A stretch of 64,000 nt of DNA from Bacteroidales bacterium (GTDB taxonomy: Bacteria > Bacteroidota > Bacteroidia > Bacteroidales > UBA932): contig JAEEIJ010000051.1 in the NCBI GenBank assembly GCA_016281315.1, forward strand, positions 23,758 to 87,757, given 5' to 3'. The position numbers and the translations under genes are program-made. Below the pieces are notes generated by a model. That model saw only the letters and a list, made by a program, of their open reading frames with translations, did not search any database and was not told the DNA's origin. Shown here in pieces: positions 8,533-18,239 of the stretch (position 1 is the stretch's first letter; every line of letters begins with the position of its first letter).

Positions 8533-9576
8533 ATGAATAGCAGACTGTTGAAATATTTACTCCTTGCAATGGTGCTCAGCTCCTGCGCCAAGAATGTCAT
8601 TAATTCCGTTGACCCGGATCCCATGGTGTTCTCGGCCCTTGCGTCGCACTCTACCAAGGGTATCATAACAACCACAAGTTACCCGCTTGACGAGCCATTT
8701 GTGGTAAAGGCAGTCCACTATCCAAAGGGATTGGAAACGGCCGAGAGCACTGTTCTGATCAATCAGAAGACCGTACAATACGACTTTGACAACGGCCTCT
8801 GGAAAACCGACGACAATTATCTCTGGCCCTTACGCGGAAACGTCCGGTTCTTTGCCGGATCCCCCGTCATCCCGGAAATCCAGATCAGCGAACAAAACGG
8901 CGTTGTGGCCGATTGGACCATCGAGACCTATGACCAGACACAGACAGACCTCTGCTTCGCGGAAGTGGATGAAAATTGCAGCATCCACTCGGCACTGGTT
9001 CCCATTGTGTTCAGTCACGCGCTCAGTCAGGTGTGTTTCAAGGCACGTACACTAAAGCAATACTCCTATTCCCGTGTAGACAACAACCTCATCCAGTCCA
9101 ATATCATCTCCGTGGTACTGGATTCCATAAAGATAGGAGGCATTGTCTCCAGGGGTCACTTCACCCAGAAGCCCCGGAAATGGGAATATGATCCCGGCCA
9201 AACTACCGAGTATGTCGTGTTCAAAAGCGACGAAGGCCTGGAACTCAAGTGCGACCGCTACGACAGTCCAATCCTCACAAAACTTAACAACATGCTCCTT
9301 ATCCCCCAGACTATCGGCTCAGGGGCCTATATCCGGGAGTGGCATCACATGGTTGTCCGTACCAGCATCACAGACAAGACCACCGGAACAATCATTTCGG
9401 ATATGACGTACAACATACCCAAAGACAAGATTATTCCGCTTGCCCTCTACGGCCGCGAATGGGAAACAGACTATAAATACACCTACCGCATAGCCGTAGG
9501 TTATGAAGAGCCGGAAGTGGCCATGGCCATCACCGACTGGACGGAGACCAAGGAGATAATTATTGGCGACGAATGA
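8533..9576 (+). CDS. Fimbrillin family lipoprotein (minor type)
   Basis: The product has 347 residues with lipobox Cys18 (VLSSC). It keeps the family landmarks: SHSTKGIITTTSYP near residue 38, LVPIVFSHALSQVCFKART in the middle, and a C-terminal YKYTYRIAVGYEEPEVAMAITDW. Codon use is much less biased than in the three preceding copies, with many A/T-ending codons, which suggests lower expression, as expected for a minor or tip-proximal subunit. It is the first of a tightly spaced block 8533-18227. Its stop overlaps the next ATG (ATGA). Confidence 0.85.
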   Translation: MNSRLLKYLLLAMVLSSCAKNVINSVDPDPMVFSALASHSTKGIITTTSYPLDEPFVVKAVHYPKGLETAESTVLINQKTVQYDFDNGLWKTDDNYLWPLRGNVRFFAGSPVIPEIQISEQNGVVADWTIETYDQTQTDLCFAEVDENCSIHSALVPIVFSHALSQVCFKARTLKQYSYSRVDNNLIQSNIISVVLDSIKIGGIVSRGHFTQKPRKWEYDPGQTTEYVVFKSDEGLELKCDRYDSPILTKLNNMLLIPQTIGSGAYIREWHHMVVRTSITDKTTGTIISDMTYNIPKDKIIPLALYGREWETDYKYTYRIAVGYEEPEVAMAITDWTETKEIIIGDE

Positions 9577-10535
9577 GAAATAGAGTCATCATATTCATAT
9601 TGGGAGTTGCCCTGGGAGCCGCCTGCACGAAGTCCACGATAGACTTCAAAGACAGGTCCATCTCCTTCGCGCCCGTTGCCTCCAAGACCACTAAGGCCAT
9701 CATCGAGGGAACAAGCTATCCTACTACGGAATCCTTTAAGGTAAGCGCCTACCTTAACGGAAGCGACGTCTATTTCCAGAATCAAACCGCCGGATACTCT
9801 TCAGCATTAAACCTTTGGGAAACCCAGGAAAGCCAGTACTGGCCGCTCGAGGGCTCCCTTTCCTTCTACGCATATAGCCCTGCATCGGCCAGCGGCGTTT
9901 CCATGTCGGCCGATGGCTTCAGCGCAACGGACTATACCATACAGACCAACACGCAGATGACGACAGACCTCTGCTATGCATCTGCAACTGTGGCCGACTG
10001 CTCCGCCCATCCGGAGTCAGTGCCCCTGCAATTCACGCACGCCCTTGCGCAGGTCGTATTCCGCGTAAAGGCTGCCGGCTATTACAGCACGGCGCAAAAC
10101 GCCGTTGCCCTCTCTTTGACATCGCTCTCCCTGAACGGGATCTATTCCGTGGGGGATTTTGCGGGCGGTGCCTGGGAAAACCTGGAATCGGAGCATACAT
10201 ACACGCTCTCGAATTCCACCACCCAATTAACTTACGACCAGAGCAACAACCCCGAGACAACGGTTGTATGCTCCTATCTGTTCCTCCCTCAGGAGTTTGA
10301 TTCGCATGCCACCCTCACTGTGGGTTACAGCGTCACACAAACCGTTTCAGGGACAGACGACACACTTGTAAATCCTCCGGTTTCCATTCCGCTGAGCGGT
10401 ACCATTAGCCGATGGGAACCTGGCAAAAAATATATTTACACCCTTAATATCGGGATAAATAACGTCATCACTTTCACCGCATCGGCCGTGGGCTGGCAGG
10501 ATGAAAGTCAAAACATAATAGTGGAGGAAAACTAG
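9573..10535 (+). CDS. Fimbrillin family lipoprotein (minor type)
   Basis: The product has 320 residues, the shortest fimbrillin here, with lipobox Cys18 (GAAC). Family landmarks are SKTTKAIIEGTSYPTTESFK near residue 35, QFTHALAQVVFRVKA in the middle, and the C-terminal EPGKKYIYTLNIGINNVITF. The start codon overlaps the stop of the preceding gene by 4 nt, indicating translational coupling. Codon use is again less biased than in the 5040-8444 group. Confidence 0.85.
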   Translation: MRNRVIIFILGVALGAACTKSTIDFKDRSISFAPVASKTTKAIIEGTSYPTTESFKVSAYLNGSDVYFQNQTAGYSSALNLWETQESQYWPLEGSLSFYAYSPASASGVSMSADGFSATDYTIQTNTQMTTDLCYASATVADCSAHPESVPLQFTHALAQVVFRVKAAGYYSTAQNAVALSLTSLSLNGIYSVGDFAGGAWENLESEHTYTLSNSTTQLTYDQSNNPETTVVCSYLFLPQEFDSHATLTVGYSVTQTVSGTDDTLVNPPVSIPLSGTISRWEPGKKYIYTLNIGINNVITFTASAVGWQDESQNIIVEEN

Positions 10536-10536
10536 T

Positions 10537-12009
10537 ATGAGAAAAGCTTTCCTTTATATATTGCTCATTTTTGCTGCGGCCGTTTCCTGCCGCAGACAGG
10601 ATCCGCCGCACCAGGAGGGAGAGGCCATCCGCTTTGTCGCGGAGGAAGGCATCGCTCCTCAGGTGGCGGGTGCGCCTTCCAAGGCCATCCTCACGGACGG
10701 AACGCTTAAGACCAACGGGAACCGCATCCACGTCCTGGATGTGCTGTCCGGTTTTACCGGTGACGCATCCTGGATGGACGAAAACCTTTATATCGACGAC
10801 GAAATCGTTTACAGCGGTGCAACCGTTTGGGGTTACTATTCCCAGCGCCTGTACCCCTGGACCACGGACGGTGTGCACCAATTCTTCTCCTGGCTCAGCT
10901 ACGACACCGCGATGAATATGACGGCCGATACTTTCTTCGGCTCTTCCGTTGCGGCAGGCTTTGACGCCACCCAGCGCACGCTCACCCTTCCCGCCAAAGA
11001 ACTGAATACGGAGTCGGCCCAGTTCGATTTCCTCTACGCCAATACGGCCAACTACATCATGCCGCGCACGGAGACTGCGCCGGTCCCGCTGGCCATGCAG
11101 CATCTGTTCAGTGCCGTAGGCATTCTCCTGCGAAATGAATCGCAGGATCAGATTCTGGTGCACAACGTCTCCATCGACGGCTTAAAGAACAAGAAAAGCG
11201 CCACCATCTCCTTTGTGGGAGACCCCACCACCACCAACCAGACGGCCAGCGCCAGTTTTATCGACAACGCCCTTTACGCAGCACTGCCGGCAGCAACGCG
11301 TACGCTTGGCAACGGCAGCACCTATGACCTGCTGGCCCGCCGCTCGGGCGTGGAAGTCCCCGAATACCGCATCATCTGGCCCCAGACCGCCGCGGATCTG
11401 GCGCCCGCCGACGCAGAGAACTTCCTCACCTATCCCATCACGGTCCAGTACGAATACCTCAACGACGAAGAACACATCCAGCATACGGCCCATCTCCGTT
11501 TCCCCGAAGGCACCACCTTCAAAAGCGGATACCGCTATGCCTATACCCTGCTCTTCACCCAGCGGCACATCCAGCTGAACTTTGTGGTGAACCCCTGGAA
11601 CTACGACCTCAATGAGTGGTCCTTCACGGAGCAGTCCATCTCCGAGGTTACGGAACTGGATTTCAAGGGCAACGAAGGCTACGACAAGCCTAACAAGACT
11701 TGCCGCATCGTGGGCGGCAACTCCGTCAAAGGGACCTTCAGTATCGTGAACCCGTCGGGCGCCGTCTGGTCCATCGAGCCTGTGGGAGATGTGGAATACT
11801 TCACCATCAGTCCCAACCAGGGAATCGTCGACAGCGATAATCCGGACTATGAGTTCAATGTTATACCCAACCTGGACCCGGCGCTGGACCGCTCTACGGA
11901 CAAGAAGCTGAAATTCCGCTTCTACGTCCGCTTCACCGATGGCAGCGTCCACGACGCCAACACGGAAATCAACCGCGACAACTGGACCGTAATCCTTCCG
12001 AAGAACTAG
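10537..12009 (+). CDS. Long fimbrillin-like lipoprotein with extra C-terminal domain
   Basis: The product has 490 residues with lipobox Cys18 (AAVSC). Residues up to about 365 follow the fimbrillin plan, with LAMQHLFSAVGILLRNES in the middle and SGYRYAYTLLFTQRHIQLNF near the end of that part. The remaining 120 residues, beginning near VTELDFKGNEGYDKPNK, form an extra beta-rich domain (GTFSIVNPSGAVWSIEPVGD...FRFYVRF) not found in the neighbouring fimbrillins. It could be a tip or linker subunit. One nucleotide separates it from the genes on each side. Confidence 0.75.
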   Translation: MRKAFLYILLIFAAAVSCRRQDPPHQEGEAIRFVAEEGIAPQVAGAPSKAILTDGTLKTNGNRIHVLDVLSGFTGDASWMDENLYIDDEIVYSGATVWGYYSQRLYPWTTDGVHQFFSWLSYDTAMNMTADTFFGSSVAAGFDATQRTLTLPAKELNTESAQFDFLYANTANYIMPRTETAPVPLAMQHLFSAVGILLRNESQDQILVHNVSIDGLKNKKSATISFVGDPTTTNQTASASFIDNALYAALPAATRTLGNGSTYDLLARRSGVEVPEYRIIWPQTAADLAPADAENFLTYPITVQYEYLNDEEHIQHTAHLRFPEGTTFKSGYRYAYTLLFTQRHIQLNFVVNPWNYDLNEWSFTEQSISEVTELDFKGNEGYDKPNKTCRIVGGNSVKGTFSIVNPSGAVWSIEPVGDVEYFTISPNQGIVDSDNPDYEFNVIPNLDPALDRSTDKKLKFRFYVRFTDGSVHDANTEINRDNWTVILPKN

Positions 12010-12010
12010 T

Positions 12011-14158
12011 ATGAGAAAGAGACTGTTTACATATAGTGCGCTGGCCATCCTGATGATGGCTGCCTCCTGCCAGAAGGAAGTCTTTTCCGGGACTCCCGAG
12101 CTGGAAGGCGGCGGCGTGAAGCTCAATTTCATCTGCAATGTCCAGAATGCCAAAGCCACGATGGCGGGGGACGACAACTACAACGAGAACGCCCTCACCA
12201 CCATCGACTATTTCCTCTATCCGGAAGGACAGACGGGCCGCAACGCCTATCTCCACGGGCGCGTTACGATGAACGGCCGTACCAACTACAACGTCCTGGT
12301 GAACACCAGCCAGCTCAGCGCCCTGTTCAGCGGCGCGGCGGCCGGCAACCACTGCGACGTCTATGCCATCGCCAACTATCCCACGGAGATTTCATCGGCC
12401 GCAACGGACACCACCACCCTGCGCAACCTGGCGATGACCAATCACTTCAACGGGTCCACCGTTCCCACGAATTTCGTGATGTGCGGCCATACCAAAGCCA
12501 CCGTCATCAACAAGAACAAGACAAAGGCGGCCGAAGGAACCGTCACCCTTACCCGGGCCGCCTCCAAAGTCACCTTCGAGTGCCGGATTGCCGATCACGT
12601 GGATATCACCAATACCATCTCTTCCGGCGGAGAGGAGCTGACGCAGACCATCCGGTGGGTGCCCATCCTCTCCCAGATGAACGCCTACCTGGTAAACAGC
12701 CACTGCAGCGGCAAGGTTTCCGGGGAAGAAGTCACGGTGAACGACGGGAACCTGGACCGCTATTCCCAGCGCCTGCTCACCGACGGCGACAGCGACGGGT
12801 GGTACACCTGCGCCCCGTTCTATTCCTATTCGCAGAGCTGGAACGCCGGCGACGAACGCGAGCCCTTCATCAAGCTCGTCGTCCCGTGGGCCTATCTGAA
12901 CCAGCAGGGACAACAGGCCGGCCAGAAGCAGTTCTATTACAAAGTCCCCTGCCCGGGCCTCGATATGAAAGCCAACTACTGGTACCATATCAAGTTGGAC
13001 GTGGCCATCCTGGGCGGTGACGACTTCGAGGCCATGCTCACCGTCAGCGGCCAGTACTACGTGATGGACTGGAACACCCAGACCATCGTGCAGGCCGATG
13101 CCGAAATCAAGGATGCGCGCTACATCAGCGTGCCTTCCAACACCTACACGATGTACAACACCACCCGTATGGATGCGCTCATCACCTCGTCGCACGATGC
13201 GGAAATCAATCTGAAGTCCGTCACCTACTACGACTATGTGAACAAACGGAACACGGATTATACGGCCACGGCACGTACCAACCAGTGGATTACGTATGAC
13301 GATGAAACGCGTCTTTTCACCATCAACCATACGCTGAACAACGACGTCACCACCACCGGTTTCGACTCATCCCCGTACGTATTCACCTTTGAGATCCGCC
13401 ACGCCGACGACAACACCTACACCACCGGGGATATCGTGGTCACGCAGTATCCTGCCATGTACATCGAGGAACTGCAGTCCAACAAATATGTCTTCGTCAA
13501 CAGTTATACCAACGGCAATACCGCCTACGACGACAGCCGCAATTCCCTGGGATCCATCGCGAACCGCAGCGAAATCAACGACAGCGGAGACAACACGAAC
13601 TCCCATATGTACCGCATCCACGTAACTTCCGTCGCCGGATTGGATTACGTAATCGGAGATACACGGCTTTGGGGAAGCAGCAGTATTACCACCCTCAACA
13701 ATCTGGGGAATGATTATATGCCCACAGCCAGCGTCAACGAGGATATGATCGCTCCTGTGTTTATGGTAGCGTCCTCGGCCGGAAAGACCAGCGCCCTTTC
13801 TTATCAAATGGCCGAAACACGTTGCGCCGCCTATCAGGAAAACGGCTTCCCCGCCGGGAGGTGGCGTCTGCCCACCAAGGCGGAGATCCTGTTCCTGATC
13901 CAACTTTCGGAGAAAGACAAGATCCCCACGCTGTTCACGCCCGACTCCTCCTTGAGCGGCGGCGGTTACTGGTGCTCGTCCGGCGTTGTGTACCCCCTCA
14001 CAAACGGGACGGTTACCTATCTTGATTTTAACGCCGCACAAGGATATCACAGCAACACCAACTGGCCCCGCTGCATTTATGACACCTGGTATTGGGGAGA
14101 CAATAATTACTCCCAGTATCTTACCACCTGGAGCGGCTACCAGACAAGTGCCAATTAA
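12011..14158 (+). CDS. Tip-adhesin-like lipoprotein with C-terminal FISUMP/DUF1566-like domain
   Basis: The product has 715 residues with lipobox Cys20 (MAASC). The first half resembles Mfa/FimC-type minor subunits (FLYPEGQTGRNAYLHGRV; TLTRAASKVTFECRI). A BACON-like middle region precedes a C-terminal module of about 110 residues (AETRCAAYQENGFPAGRWRL, then WRLPTKAEI and GGGYWCSSG) that matches the FISUMP/DUF1566 group, which has a C-type-lectin-like fold. That end is the likely ligand-binding part. Position near the end of the operon and size suit an exposed tip adhesin; ligand unknown. Confidence 0.75.
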   Translation: MRKRLFTYSALAILMMAASCQKEVFSGTPELEGGGVKLNFICNVQNAKATMAGDDNYNENALTTIDYFLYPEGQTGRNAYLHGRVTMNGRTNYNVLVNTSQLSALFSGAAAGNHCDVYAIANYPTEISSAATDTTTLRNLAMTNHFNGSTVPTNFVMCGHTKATVINKNKTKAAEGTVTLTRAASKVTFECRIADHVDITNTISSGGEELTQTIRWVPILSQMNAYLVNSHCSGKVSGEEVTVNDGNLDRYSQRLLTDGDSDGWYTCAPFYSYSQSWNAGDEREPFIKLVVPWAYLNQQGQQAGQKQFYYKVPCPGLDMKANYWYHIKLDVAILGGDDFEAMLTVSGQYYVMDWNTQTIVQADAEIKDARYISVPSNTYTMYNTTRMDALITSSHDAEINLKSVTYYDYVNKRNTDYTATARTNQWITYDDETRLFTINHTLNNDVTTTGFDSSPYVFTFEIRHADDNTYTTGDIVVTQYPAMYIEELQSNKYVFVNSYTNGNTAYDDSRNSLGSIANRSEINDSGDNTNSHMYRIHVTSVAGLDYVIGDTRLWGSSSITTLNNLGNDYMPTASVNEDMIAPVFMVASSAGKTSALSYQMAETRCAAYQENGFPAGRWRLPTKAEILFLIQLSEKDKIPTLFTPDSSLSGGGYWCSSGVVYPLTNGTVTYLDFNAAQGYHSNTNWPRCIYDTWYWGDNNYSQYLTTWSGYQTSAN

Positions 14159-14169
14159 CCCTGAACGCT

Positions 14170-16971
14170 ATGAAAAGGATATTTTACATCATATTTGCAT
14201 TGCTTGCCTTTTCCTGCGTAAAGGAACAGGATCCAGCCCGGCGTCCCGCAGTGGATTACGAGGGCCGGGAGGTGATGGTGTACTTCGGCGTGGAAATGCC
14301 GGAACCGCAGACCAAGGCAATGGGGGAGAATCCCGCCATCACATCCCTTCACGTGGCCGTTTTCGGTAGTTCCGGTTATCTGAAGGAATACAAGCTGGCA
14401 GAGCCCGTGGACGGCTATGTATCTCAGGAGGGCGTTGCCAACGCCAAGGGATACCGTGTGTCGCTGTCCATCACCTCTTCGAAAGTCCGCGTGCACCTGA
14501 TTGCCAACGGCCCGGCTTCGATGGACTTCGACTATGAGTCCACCGTGATGGCCAAACTGTCCACTACCGGCGGGCAGGACGCCTACTGGCAGCGCATCCT
14601 GCTGGATCACGGCATCTATGCCGATACGGAGGCAGAGGGTTACTACGACATACCTCCCGTCCTCACGATAGATCCGGACTTTGACCTGGATACGGATGGG
14701 ACCACGCACAAGATGGCCCTCATCCCTCTTATTCGCAACTTTGCCAAACTGACTGTAGTGGCACTTCCGGTTGCGGAGTCCAACTTTACCGTCAATTCCT
14801 TCTGCGTGGTCAATGTGCCGGACAGAGGCTCCATCGCCCCCTATAACAAGCTGGACGGCAGCTTCATTATGAATTATGAGGATTACCCCACGCTTGCTTC
14901 CTTATCGGCCATCTATCCCGGCAACCTGCCGGCCGAAGCCCATATCGACAAATCCTATCCGGACGAATCCGATTTTGCGAATCTTCAAAACGGCGTAGTC
15001 GCTGCCGGCAGCGCCGTCTATATGTACGAAAGGCCCGTGCCGGTGAGCGACGCTACCGTCCTTATCGTCAACGGCACCTATACAGACCCCGACAACGGAA
15101 ATCAGTATACCGGTTACTACAAGATTGACCTGATGGACGGTGGAGACTATCTTCCCATCCTCAGGAATTTCCGTTACCAAATCAATATCCAGAAGGTGAA
15201 CCGAAAGGGAAAATCGACCGTCTCCGGTGCCATCAACGGTGCAGGATCGGCGGATATATCGGCCGATATCAGCACGGCGTCGCAGACGGGTATCTCCGAC
15301 GGTAAATCCTCCATCTCCGTCTCCTTCACCGAAGAGACGCTCCCTATCGGCGGAACCTACACGCTGGGCGTCACCTTCGTTCCGAACGTGAACGACGGCA
15401 TCGTGGACAACTCCCTGGTCACCTGGCAGCTGCTGGAGCCGGAGGGAACTGCCGGCGCCGTGATCGCGAGTGAGGACGACATTTCCTTCGACCCCGCCAC
15501 GGGAACCCTGACTTTCACGACGACAGAGGTGGATCCCTCTCATATGAAGAGCCAGAAGATCCGCGTCATCGGCACATCATCCTCCTCACGTCTCTACCGC
15601 GAGGTCACCATCCGCCTCCTGCCCCAGCAGATAATGACCGTCAGCTGTACCCCCATCATCGAGGCGGAACCGGGAACGGAGCAGACCATCACCATCACCA
15701 TTCCCAAGGACCTTCCGCAGTCCATTTTCCCGCTGCAGTTCAAGGTGGAAATCGCCAATAAGACCCTTACGCCCAACGCCGGAGACCTCCCCGTGGAGCC
15801 CGGCGAGACCATCGTGGAAGGCGAAACCGGACAGTCTTTCCAGTTTGTGAAGACCGTTTCCTATTCCGACTACACGTCCCATTACTCCGGCAACTATTCC
15901 ACCTTTACCTGCGAATTCAAGAGCATTATCGGGGTCAGCGACAGCGATGTCTATGTCGCCAATAAATACTTCGCAACAGGTTCCACGCACTTCAGCACCT
16001 TTGTGAAGCGCTATTTCTCCCAGCTCAGTTTCAACACGGCAGGAGCCATCAACGAGGATGATCCCGTTCAGTTCACCTTCGTGATGGACGCCGAGCACGA
16101 AACCGGAAAACTGATTCCGGAGACCGTGGATGTCTATCTCACCGGCCTCATCCCGGATTATGACAATCCGCTCTTCGACCCGGAAGTGCTTCAGAACGTG
16201 AGCGGCAACCATTATGTCTATGATGTTCCCAGCCCCGGCACCGGCACCCAGCGCCTGTACCTGCTCTCAACGGGAGAAACGGCCCAATATGCCGTTGCGC
16301 TCCACGCGGAGTACTATGAGGACAACAGCAAGACCAATGTACCTATGTCGTTCACCGGCCTTAATTTCAGCAGTACGGTGTATTACGGACTCGACTGGCC
16401 CACCAAGTTCCAGTTCACCATCCCGAACACCTATGAGATTCCGGCCGTGGGTTATATTGACATCGAACTCAATCTGACCAACCTGGTCCCTGGCACCGAC
16501 TCCAATATTGTAACGAGCGGCGGTAAGTACTACTACCGGGCCACCTCCACGGGCACGAAGACGATGAACCTCAAGACCGCCGGTTCCCAGACCGCCAGCG
16601 TGAGTGTAGAACTTATTCATGGAGACTTCCTCCCGGCTTCTGCCGCGCAGACCACCAGGTCGTACGTGAGTATCGCAGCTCAAAACATCACTTTCACGGG
16701 GAACAGAGCATCCGGATTCTATAACACAACTGTAAACTGCTACTCAAACAGCAATTATTCGACACAGATCGGCAGTTTCAGCGGAACAAGGACTGGTTTC
16801 ATCACCTATACTTATTACAACGGCGCATTTACATTTACCGGCATAATCGATGCCACGGCTACCATATACATGCGGGCGCAGGATAACACGTACAATTATA
16901 CAGCTTCCACTACCGCACTTAACATGTACAACGGAAACGTGTCGTGTGCCGTGTCAAGAGCAAGACGATAA
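14170..16971 (+). CDS. Large DUF4906-like fimbrial tip or adhesin lipoprotein
   Basis: The product has 933 residues with lipobox Cys16 (LAFSC). The N-terminal 350 residues look like a two-domain minor fimbrial subunit (TKAMGENPAITSLHVAVFGS; LIRNFAKLTVVALPVAESNF; PILRNFRYQINIQKVNRKGK), the plan of DUF4906/Mfa-type accessory proteins. The remaining 580 residues are repetitive beta-sandwich-like segments rich in Thr, Ser and Tyr, with recurring statements such as VQFTFVMDAE and TKFQFTIPNTYE. It ends without a recognisable anchor. It is the largest protein of the operon and is likely the most exposed. Its stop overlaps the next start as TAATG. Confidence 0.7.
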   Translation: MKRIFYIIFALLAFSCVKEQDPARRPAVDYEGREVMVYFGVEMPEPQTKAMGENPAITSLHVAVFGSSGYLKEYKLAEPVDGYVSQEGVANAKGYRVSLSITSSKVRVHLIANGPASMDFDYESTVMAKLSTTGGQDAYWQRILLDHGIYADTEAEGYYDIPPVLTIDPDFDLDTDGTTHKMALIPLIRNFAKLTVVALPVAESNFTVNSFCVVNVPDRGSIAPYNKLDGSFIMNYEDYPTLASLSAIYPGNLPAEAHIDKSYPDESDFANLQNGVVAAGSAVYMYERPVPVSDATVLIVNGTYTDPDNGNQYTGYYKIDLMDGGDYLPILRNFRYQINIQKVNRKGKSTVSGAINGAGSADISADISTASQTGISDGKSSISVSFTEETLPIGGTYTLGVTFVPNVNDGIVDNSLVTWQLLEPEGTAGAVIASEDDISFDPATGTLTFTTTEVDPSHMKSQKIRVIGTSSSSRLYREVTIRLLPQQIMTVSCTPIIEAEPGTEQTITITIPKDLPQSIFPLQFKVEIANKTLTPNAGDLPVEPGETIVEGETGQSFQFVKTVSYSDYTSHYSGNYSTFTCEFKSIIGVSDSDVYVANKYFATGSTHFSTFVKRYFSQLSFNTAGAINEDDPVQFTFVMDAEHETGKLIPETVDVYLTGLIPDYDNPLFDPEVLQNVSGNHYVYDVPSPGTGTQRLYLLSTGETAQYAVALHAEYYEDNSKTNVPMSFTGLNFSSTVYYGLDWPTKFQFTIPNTYEIPAVGYIDIELNLTNLVPGTDSNIVTSGGKYYYRATSTGTKTMNLKTAGSQTASVSVELIHGDFLPASAAQTTRSYVSIAAQNITFTGNRASGFYNTTVNCYSNSNYSTQIGSFSGTRTGFITYTYYNGAFTFTGIIDATATIYMRAQDNTYNYTASTTALNMYNGNVSCAVSRARR

Positions 16972-18227
16972 TGCCTATGAACTCATACTTATCCCCCATA
17001 TACATGGCCGTGCCGGTGGTTTGCCTCACGTGGATCATCGTGCATTGCCTTATTGCATCACGGGTTAAGACATTCCCGGCCTTTATGGCCGTGCTCCTCG
17101 TGATCCTGGGGGTGAGTTTTGCCGATGAAATCCTGGGCAATGTTTATACGAGCCCGGCTGTCAGCATCGTCGTCCTGCGAACCTTGTCGCCCCTGCTCAT
17201 CCCGTCGGCCTGCATTTACCTGCATCGCCTGAAAGCCGGCGTCGAGCGCAGTCTGCGGCATGATCTCCTCCTCCTTTTCCCCATCGGCCTCGTTACCGCC
17301 GGCATAGTCGTTACCAAGATGATGGGACTGGATATGGCCGACACACTCTACAGCATTGTCCTGCTGACAGAGATCCTGTTTTTCTTCGGATACTGCACCC
17401 ACACCTGGGCGACCCAGCACCTCAGCTTTAAGCGGGTATGGGCTTTCTGCACAAAGGGACAAGAGGCAAAACTGATCGAGATTCAGACGATGATTGCGCT
17501 TAACGGCACCACAGTCATCACCATCAAGGCCATCCTGCAGGAGTTTACTCCCTATGCCGCGGCTCCCTGGTTCCCGGTGCTTCTGGCCGGACTGTATGCC
17601 CTCATTGTCAACTTCTGGGCGTTCTTCGCCCTCTTCGGGACCAAGGAGTTCGTGGGCCGGAAAGACGTACGCACCGCCTTCAGGTTCAACTATTCGGACC
17701 ATGACAAATCGGCCACGTCCGAACATATGATCCTGGACATGTCCCAAAACCTCAACGCACAGGATATGTCAAACGTGCTTGGACGCATCGGCACCCAGGG
17801 AGACATCGCCACGCTCAAGGAAGCCGGCAGACTGTCAGGCACTCCTTCGCTTGCATCCACCCTGTTCACCGCCGTATCCAACTCCTGGAAAGACCAGAGC
17901 CTGGTTTCCCGCTTTCAGCACATAATGATTGACGAGCAGGCCTTCCTGCAGCCCGGTCTCTCCATCGGAGACATCGCAGAACGGCTGCACACCAACAAGA
18001 ACTACATCTCACGCATGGTGAACCAGACCTACAATATGGGTTTCCCGGAAGTGCTGAACATCCTCAGGATAGACTATGCCGAGCAGTTCATCGTCAACCA
18101 CAAGGACATGAATCAGGATGAGATAGCTAAGGCCTGTGGCTTTGTGAGCGCCACCTACTTCAACAGCACCTTCAAGCGCATCACAGGATACACCCCTAAA
18201 GTCTGGGCGTCCAAGGGAACGAATTAA
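16971..18227 (+). CDS. Membrane-anchored AraC-family transcriptional regulator
   Basis: The product has 418 residues. The first 230 contain about seven hydrophobic helices; the last 110 form an AraC-type DNA-binding domain with two helix-turn-helix units (LSIGDIAERLHTNKNYISRM and NQDEIAKACGFVSATYFNST) ending in GYTPKVW. The frame is open from 16944, but ATG 16971, which overlaps the stop of the adhesin gene, is chosen; ATG 16977 is also possible. Tethering an AraC domain to the inner membrane suggests it senses an envelope or extracellular cue and acts on the fimbrial promoter. The incomplete gene at 1-594 has the same start architecture, so the locus is bracketed by two such proteins. Confidence 0.88.
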   Translation: MPMNSYLSPIYMAVPVVCLTWIIVHCLIASRVKTFPAFMAVLLVILGVSFADEILGNVYTSPAVSIVVLRTLSPLLIPSACIYLHRLKAGVERSLRHDLLLLFPIGLVTAGIVVTKMMGLDMADTLYSIVLLTEILFFFGYCTHTWATQHLSFKRVWAFCTKGQEAKLIEIQTMIALNGTTVITIKAILQEFTPYAAAPWFPVLLAGLYALIVNFWAFFALFGTKEFVGRKDVRTAFRFNYSDHDKSATSEHMILDMSQNLNAQDMSNVLGRIGTQGDIATLKEAGRLSGTPSLASTLFTAVSNSWKDQSLVSRFQHIMIDEQAFLQPGLSIGDIAERLHTNKNYISRMVNQTYNMGFPEVLNILRIDYAEQFIVNHKDMNQDEIAKACGFVSATYFNSTFKRITGYTPKVWASKGTN

Positions 18228-18239
18228 AGAAAGGTCCCT

